A stretch of 39,016 nt of DNA from a virus, in the IMG/VR virus record IMGVR_UViG_3300033571_010538, positions 1 through 39,016 of that record; one strand, written 5' to 3'. Under the pieces are notes generated by a model, which did not search any database, had not been told where the DNA came from, and was given only the letters and a program-made list of their open reading frames with translations. Position numbers and translations under genes: made by a program. Of the stretch, positions 24,442 to 33,400 are shown piece after piece. Position 1 is the first letter of the stretch. Every line of letters starts with the position of its first letter.

Positions 24442-27400
24442 ATGGCTCTAATTAAAAAAACTTTGTTTCCCGAAAATTTAGATAAATATACTACATTTAT
24501 CAATGATACGGATATAAATAGTAAATATTTCAAGATAACTGAATTACCTGATACATTTACTGGCGGTAAAAATGCATTCCTTATAGCGGGTTCAAGTGAA
24601 TTAGTAGCGGATACCGTAGTAAAAGTTGAAATAAAAGATGCGGCTGGGAATATCATATATTATGAGCCAGGAGAAGGTAGGATGTATTCCGAAATAAATG
24701 GTGAACAATTTATAAGTGAATACTATGAGGGAGTTTCAAAAGTTGTAGCAGTTTACATTTATCCCGATACTACGGCATATGGGCCATGCACAATTACTAT
24801 ATTAGGTGAATTGAGTTCATATTATGATTCAGACGGATTACTATCAACTATACCGCTTGACTGGCAAGGAACGTATAATGTAAAATGGCAAAAAACGGTT
24901 AATGTAAATCCAACATTACCAAATACTACCAAAATTCGTTTTTATAAAAGACCTACGGTTACAATTAATGAAATATTATCGCCAATATATCAAATTGATT
25001 CCGAGGCTGGGTTAAAAATTAATACCGGAATCAACCAATCATTTGCGGATATAAGAATTTCAAATTTAGAAACATTCGCAGGTGATGTAAAGCGGGTTAA
25101 GGTATTTAGAACATCGACTGGAGATATTTCCGATTACGATATGATTCAGGATATTTTGGTTGAATCAAAAGAGTTATTAATCACATACGATTTATCTAGC
25201 AGCGTAATTGGAAATACGGGTACTTTTACATCGGAAACATTAAAGCAATATTGGAATACGGGTTCATTACAAGCAACCTTAACAACGGATAAAGTAGAGA
25301 GTGGATTAAAATTAAATGGTAGTGGAAATCTAAGATATTCATCATCTCTACAATTAAAATCCACAAATACATACGAAATAAACTTAGATGCGTTCTATTC
25401 ATCTTCAACCGATAGTAATATAGGAATATATCTTAGTGGTTCGGATGGAGGCGATGTATTGGTAGGTTCATTAAATGGTATATCTCCTACTAAAAATTTA
25501 TTAGATACAACCATACCATTTAAATTAGATTCTGATTTTGCAAGTGCATCATTATATTTTTCACAATCAAATGGCGAATGGCATTTAGGAAATATTAGCT
25601 TAAAATTATCAGAAGATACGGCATTTTCACCCGATGCCATATCATTCATAACGTCTATGCCCAACGTTGTTAGTAATCAGGATTTTAATTTTAAATTTGA
25701 ATTCTATGATGTGAATAGCAATTACGTTCCCGTATTAGTAACTGGAAGTGCTAGCTTTGTAGGAGGCTCCACAGCTATTACCAAATTATTAACATTTGAA
25801 TCGGATAGGACAGCATTTAGGTTTAGTACGGGTTCGTACGCAAACCCACCCAGTCAATTTGTAAAATTTAAAACCACACGTACAAACTTTACAGGGTCGG
25901 TGGTATATTCAAGTGCATCGTTTGACACGAATGGTAATTATATTGAACCTAGTTCATATGCGGGAGCATATCCAGGAGCGTTTCAAATTCAAAATGATAA
26001 TGAAGCACTTTTGAGTGTTGCAAATTTCACAGGAAGTATTAATACGGTATTGGTCGGTACAATTACATTTACTGCTTCATGTGAAGGATTTGAGGAATAT
26101 GAAACGATTTATAGATTTGAAGATGGTGATAATGCGCCTGGACTATTCGTAACATCAAATGCCAATCAATTCATTTACAAAGCAACCGATTTATCCCTTA
26201 ATCCTGCGGGTCAAATTATAACAATCGAAGCTAAACGTAAAAACTTAGCATCAGCAACAACTCCATTAACTGTAAATTCGGGAAGTGGAAAACCTCCATT
26301 AACATTTGTGTCTACAAACGCAACAAATGGAGTAGATACATACACATTAGCAGGAACTACATATCCATATGGAACGGGAGAAACTAGATATTTCATTTCA
26401 GGTTCAGACCAATTTGGAAATGAATTTTCAGATACAATAAAAATAACTCCTGTAAAAATATTAGATGGATTATCTGCAACACTTACAAATGATAACGCAT
26501 CATTACCAGCACTTTCAACTGGGTTTGTAGCAAGCGGTTCATTTATATTCACATCGGGTTCAGTAAATGTAAAAGTTGGAAACGAAACAATTGTATTCGA
26601 TGATGATAACGATGGCAATAGAGCAAACAACACATTTGCTATAACAAATTTAAGTGGGATAGGGTGTACGCCAAACGTATCAAATCCATCTACAAATGGA
26701 TATGGTATAACAAATTTATCAGATGATTCTGGTTCATTAGATATAACAATTAGTTATAAAGATGGAGCAGGTGACACGACTTCTATTATTAAAACGGCAA
26801 CTTACACAAAAAATAAGAAAGCAGCACCGGTATTAGAATTTGTAATTGGTAATAATAACCAATCGGTTACTGCGAAATCGACAGGTGAGCAAATCGATGC
26901 ATTTGTAAATGCAACCTTTACGGTGAATGAATCATATAATGGAGTAACTACACAAAAAACATTTACACCAACATCAATTACGGCAACTAATTCGTATAGT
27001 GTCGGTAATGCCAATGCGACATCATTGATACTACCGAGTATGGCTAATGGAACTAATTCAGTAGATATATCCGTAACAGGTACGGTAGTTGATTCGGAAA
27101 ATGTAACAAGATTTGTTTATGGGAGTATATCATTATCAAAAGTTCAAAAAGCCGCTCCGACAGTCGATGTATCCGCATCTCCGCAAACCCAAGTTGTATT
27201 AGGCACAAATGGGACTGGTTATACGGGAATACAATATAGGTATTTAGCGCAAACTTTTCAGGAGGAAAATTGCCAATTAACGGGAGGACAATCGTATAAT
27301 GTTTGGTCTTATCAAGATGTTGGAGCTGGGTATTATGTTATAAATGCACTAAATGGTGAACTAATTGGGGTCGGAAACTGGTATTTAACCCCATCATCTC

Positions 27401-30400
27401 ATGAAGATTATACGACTAAAATTGACATAATAACTCCATTTGGTTGTGGAACACAAACGACAACTACAACACAATCGCCGGTAATAACTCAACTTGAAAC
27501 GGCTGTATTGCAAGATGTAGTAATAAGTGCGCTAGAGGGCGAGGTAGATAGATTTGTGTCAGCCGCAGTTACAAGTTCAGTAGGACTCACCGATACCCCA
27601 CTAATCGAAGGTAATATCATAAAAATGTCGGATACTAGGATTGCGGTAAGTGATGCACGTGTATCGGTAAATGTAACATATACGGATAGTGAGGGTACAA
27701 CGCGAAATCAATTAATTATAATAAGAGCATCCACCTCATTGACAATAGAATTGCAAGAAGTAGGTGAACTCATAGAATACAACGTATCATCGGCATTTAA
27801 AATTGCAAATTTGAATAGTGCCACTGCAAGCCTATACCGAGCAACTGCGAGTTTAAATGCCGCAACCGCAAGTTTTAGTAGTTCAATCGGATGGTTGAAC
27901 ATTGCAACTGCGAGTTTGAACCAATACACTCAATCGCAAGATAGTAAAAATCTAACGCTATCATCGGTAACTGCGAGTTTGAACCAATACACTCAATCGC
28001 AAGATAGTAAAAATTTGGTATTATCATCAGTTACCGCAAGTTTATACCTATCAACTGCGAGTTTGAATTCGGCAACCGCAAGTTTATACCGAGCAACTGC
28101 GAGTTTGAACCAATACACTCAATCGCAAGATAGTAAAAATTTGGTATTATCATCAGTTACCGCAAGTTTTAGTAGTTCAATTGGAAGTTTGAATACCGCA
28201 ACCGCAAGTTTTAGTAGTTCAATCGGAAGCTTGAATACCACAACCGCAAGTTTTAGTAGTTCAATCGGAAGGTTAAACTCGGCAACCGCAAGTTTAAACT
28301 TGGCAACCGCAAGTTTTAGTAGTTCAATCGGAAGCTTGAATACCGCAACTGCGAGTTTAAACTTGGCAACCGCAAGTTTTAGTAGTTCAATCGGAAGCTT
28401 AAATTCAAAGACTGGCTCATACGCAACTACGGGTTCAAATATATTTACTGGCAATCAAACAATCACAGGTTCACTATTCATAACACAAAACTTAATAGTA
28501 CAAGGTTCTTCATCAATTCAAAATATTAGTTCTTCTACATTAAACATTGGAACTAATATTATAACAGTTGCGGTAAATCAACCGGCGGTTAGATTTGGTG
28601 GATTGGCTGTAATTGATAGTGGTTCAGCCGGTGGTTCTGGCTCATTCTTATACGACTCTATGCAAGATGAATTTATATTTGTTCATAGAGGAAATGGGAC
28701 TAATGTAACATCATCTCACTTTGTATTAGGACCGGAAACGTATGATAATTTAGGAAACGAAATATATCTTACAAATAATATATTACCAAAGGGAACAGGT
28801 AAAGAACATATAGTTGATTCGCAGATTTTCGATAATGGTTCACGAGTAGGTATTGGGCAAACCAATCCTTTATTAAGTTTAGATGTTTCGAACATATCAG
28901 GTAACACTTATGGAAGACCTTCAATAGGAGGTAGGAGTGCGGATGGTACTTTGTGGGGGTATATGCTTGCTCCAATAAACGGAGGAACTTTTTTCGATTT
29001 TGTTAGGTCAAATAATTTAGGATTAAGATTTGCAACTGAATCAAGTTTAGGAAGTGGTACATTTAGTACTCAAATGTTTATTAGTAGCGGTGGTAATGTT
29101 GGGATTGGTACGACAAGTCCGACGCTTGGACGGGTTCATGTAAATGGTGGTAATATCGGAATAGAGCATTCAAGTGGCCAAGGATTGGTTTTATATAACA
29201 ATTCTGATGAAAACCGGGCAGGGTACATTAGCATAACCGGAGATGGTGATTTTTCAAATAGGTTTGTAAATATAGGCTCTACAAGTACAGCTTATGGGTT
29301 TAAGTTTATAAATGGGGCAGGTACGCATATAACCGTTTTAAACAACGGCAATGTCGGCATAGGAACACCAACTCCGACTGCGAAGCTTGAAGTTAACGGA
29401 ACAGGTTTTTTTAGTAATAGTGTTACAATTAGTTCTGCTGGATATGTTCAATTATTAATTGACCAAACTGATTCAGCGGCAGTAGCTCATGGCATTACGT
29501 CAGCTTCGGCCAGAGCGTTTGTGAATGTATCAAACGATGGCGTAGGACATGTTACAGGAACTTCTGCTTATGCTTTTCTTTTTAACGGCGTTGAAAGGGC
29601 AAGATTAACGTCCGATGGTAGTTTGGGTATAGGTACAACATCTCTAACGGGCATCAATTTCCGTAGTAGCAAACCAATTACCGGCTCAGCTAGTGGATTT
29701 GGTATTCTACAAGACGGAACAATAGGCTCAGATATAACAACATCCGCATCATTAATCCAAGCTAACGTATCACAAGTCGCAGGTGTTACAACTCCCAATG
29801 TTTACACATTTATAGCAAATCAAGGAACGGTATCCGGTAGTATAACAAATTTACATGGATTTTATGTAAATAGCAATATGGTTTCGGCGACCAACAGTTA
29901 TGGATTTAGAGGACTAATTCCAAATGCATCTAACCGTTGGAACTTATATATGGATGGTACAGCACCAAATTACATGGCAGGTAGTTTGGGTATTGGAACA
30001 ATAAATCCAGCAAGTCAATTGCATATATCCGGAGAGGCACCAATTCAAACAATTACAGCAACCAACGTGTCAAGTGGGCTTAGACTTAATATTACTGGAC
30101 AAACCGGAGGATATGCACACAGAATACAAAGAGATGGTGTTACTATTCAAGCTACTTCCGTTACTGGTAATGTAGGCATAGGAAATGACTTTACCGCAGG
30201 TGCTAACCTCTTAATAAGTAAAAATATTGAAGGTTCTATCGCTCCATCTGCAATAGCTGTCACCGGAATTGTTCAATCAGGCGTAACGCAAGATACAAGA
30301 ATATTCCAATCAAGCCCTAACGTTGTAGCTGGTCATACTTTACCAAACTTGTATCACTTTATAGTATCTCCAGCTACAACATATACTGGAACTGTAACTA

Positions 30401-33400
30401 CGCAAACAGGGGTTTATATTCAATCCAATTTAACTGGGGCAACTAACAATTATGGGCTAAGAAGTTTAATACCAGCGGTATCTGGCGCAAATCACTGGAA
30501 TTTGTTCATGGATGGTACTGCACCAAATCACATGGCAGGTAGTTTGGGCATTGGTACAACAACTTTAACCGAAAGGTCTTTAGGGATAAGTAAGCCAATT
30601 ACAGGAGCAAGTACCGCATACGGAGTATTTCAAACTGGACAAATACAATCAGATGTCACTGTCGAATCTTTCGGATTTAGGAATCTTTTAAACACCGCAG
30701 CAGCATCTTTTAATTTAGGTAATTATTTTCACTATGCCGCAACGTCAATAGCGTTTGGTACAGGTAGTACAATAGGAGGTCAAACTGGTTTTTTTGCAAA
30801 CGCATCATTAACCGGAGCGACTAATAACTTTGGCTTTAGAGGATTGATACCTGCTGGGACTGGAAGATGGAACTTATACATGGATGGGACTGCTAATAAT
30901 TACATGGCAGGTAGTTTGGGGATAGGAACTTTAGGTCTGACCGGTTTAAATTTTAGAAATAGTAAAACAATAACTGGGGGAGGAAGTGGATTTTCATACG
31001 GAAACTATTCAGATGGACAAATTCAAAATGATGTTACAGGTGCAGCTTGGTATTATAGAACACAAGCATCGACTCAAGCTACATCATTTACATTGCCAAG
31101 TTTACTTCATTATCATGCTGCACAAGGTACAATAGGGGCAGGTAGTGATGTAACCACTCAAACTGGATTTTTAGCAGATGCCACATTGATTGGAGGAACT
31201 ACAAATATTGGATTTAACGGAGCTATACCAGCTGCGGCGAATCGATGGAATGTATATATGAGTGGAACTGCTCAAAACTATTTTAATGGTAGTGTGGGAA
31301 TAGGGGTAACAGTTCCTGTAACTAAGTTAGATGTACGAGGACAAGTTTCAGCAGACTTAGGGACTTTAACAAATCCCGCATATTCTTTTGTTGGAGATTT
31401 GAATACGGGATTATATAGTCCAAGTGCGGATGCTTTGGCATTAGTTACGAATGGCGCAAATCGGATTCATGTTGATAATGTCGGTAATGTTGGAATAGGA
31501 GTGATGGCTCCAACTCAAAAATTGGAAATTCATGGAGGGAACGATGTAGGTATTTCTATCTTTAACACTAATTCTAATTATTGGGATATTACAAATGGTT
31601 TGAACGGAACTCTTAATTTCATAAGAGGAAGGTCAAATAACTTCATGCAGATAAACCAATTTGGCAACGTTGGAATTGGAACGGTAGCCCCAACAGAGAG
31701 GCTCCACATATCGGGCTCAATCCTACAAACAGGTTTTAATACGGGACTAGCCTATGCAGACGCAACGGGAAAATTGATACTTGCCACAGCGGCAAATGTA
31801 AACACACTATTAGGTAATGATAGCCTAACGACCAACTATGTACCAAAATGGAACGGAACAGCTTTTACTAATAGTCAGATTTTCGATAATGGTACTAATG
31901 TGGGGGTTGGTACGACAAGTCCTATTCAATCAATTCATTTAAGAAAAGAAAGTGCAGTAGCTGTTAGTGCATCTTCAATAACAGGGAGTACACTTGCAGG
32001 CACGTTAATAAGTAACTTGGATATATCTGCTAATATTGGTGCATCAATTGCGTTTCAATTAGGTGGCACAGGTACTGCCTGGGCTTCGATTGCGGCAACA
32101 AGACCTAGTGCTAATAATTCACACTTGTCTTTCTATACAGAATTAGACGACGTGTTTTCTGAAAAGGTACGAATACTAAACAACGGAAACGTGGGGATTG
32201 GGACGGAAACACCTACAAGGGCTTTACAAATACAAAATAGCGGTAGTAATTTATTTTCCGTTCAACGTACTGGATATGATGCGTGGGGGTTTCTTCAATC
32301 AGTAGGTACAGGTATTCACTTCCATAACTATACAGATTCAAGGACTGATATGTATATAGATGGTAGTGGTAATATTGGTATGGGTACAACAATCCCAGCT
32401 ACAAAACTTCACATCCAAGCAGGAAATGCTAATCAATTACGTTTAGACAATTCGGGCGAGCGATATACAGAAATAGATTATTATAATAGCGGTTCTTTAA
32501 GAGCGGCTACTTATTATGATAACACCGCTAATGAATTTGTCCAAAGAACACTTACTACCGCCAGTATTGGATTTGATACCAATTTGATACGAAGGATGAC
32601 AATCAGTAGTAGTGGGAATGTGGGCATAGGAACGGCAACGCCAACTCAATTATTACACGTTAACGGAAACACTCGTTTAGGCGAAAGAATAGAAATGCAG
32701 CCATCAAGGCGTATCGGCGCAGGATTAGATTTTGGCAATGTAGCAGAAGCGGGAAGTGGATATTTGGAGCTCTACAATTCAGGTACAGGGGATACAAGTT
32801 TAGTAAACACAACCAATTTTGCGTCAATAACATTACATACTAACAATACCGAAAGATTGAGAGTATTACATAACGGCAACGTAGGGATTGGTATAACAAC
32901 TCCTTCGCAATCTCTTCATGTGTTTACCGCAACTCCATACCAAATACAAGTACAACGCTCAGGTGTAGCAAGTGCGTTGATTGGGGTTTCGGCACAAACA
33001 GCTAATAGTACAGGAGATTTACTGTTTGAAGCCACACAAGCAAGTCAAGGATTTGTATTCAGGTCAAGAGACTCGGGCAGTGCGTTGATTAACTCTTTGG
33101 GAATAGATAGGAACGGAAACGTGGGTATTGGCATTTTTAACCCCACAACTAAGTTAGACGTACGAGGACAAGTTTCGGCAAACATAGGGACTTTAGCAAA
33201 TCCCGCATATTCGTTTGTTGGAGACCTCAATACAGGATTATATAGTCCAAGCGCAGATACTTTAGCATTAGTTACAAATGGTGTTAATAGGCTTAATGTA
33301 TCTAACGTAGGAGATGTACTTATTGGTTCGGCTGCTGGTGTCAACTCTTTAATGGTAAGTAAAAACATTACTGGCGGTGCCGATGTATCGGGTATTAGGA

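Noticed and set aside
26211-26633. Minus-strand frame of 140 codons within the fibre gene
   Set aside because: Shadow of Thr/Ser/Asn-rich sense coding; no motif and no promoter or leader.
27811-28410. CRISPR-like array
   Set aside because: Repeats are in frame, in multiples of 21 bases, directly coding, and without unique spacers of constant length.
28119-28454. Minus-strand frame encoding a regular Lys/Leu/Ala amphipathic repeat
   Set aside because: It is the complement of the heptad repeat block of the fibre. The regularity comes from the sense-strand repeats, and nothing upstream supports expression.
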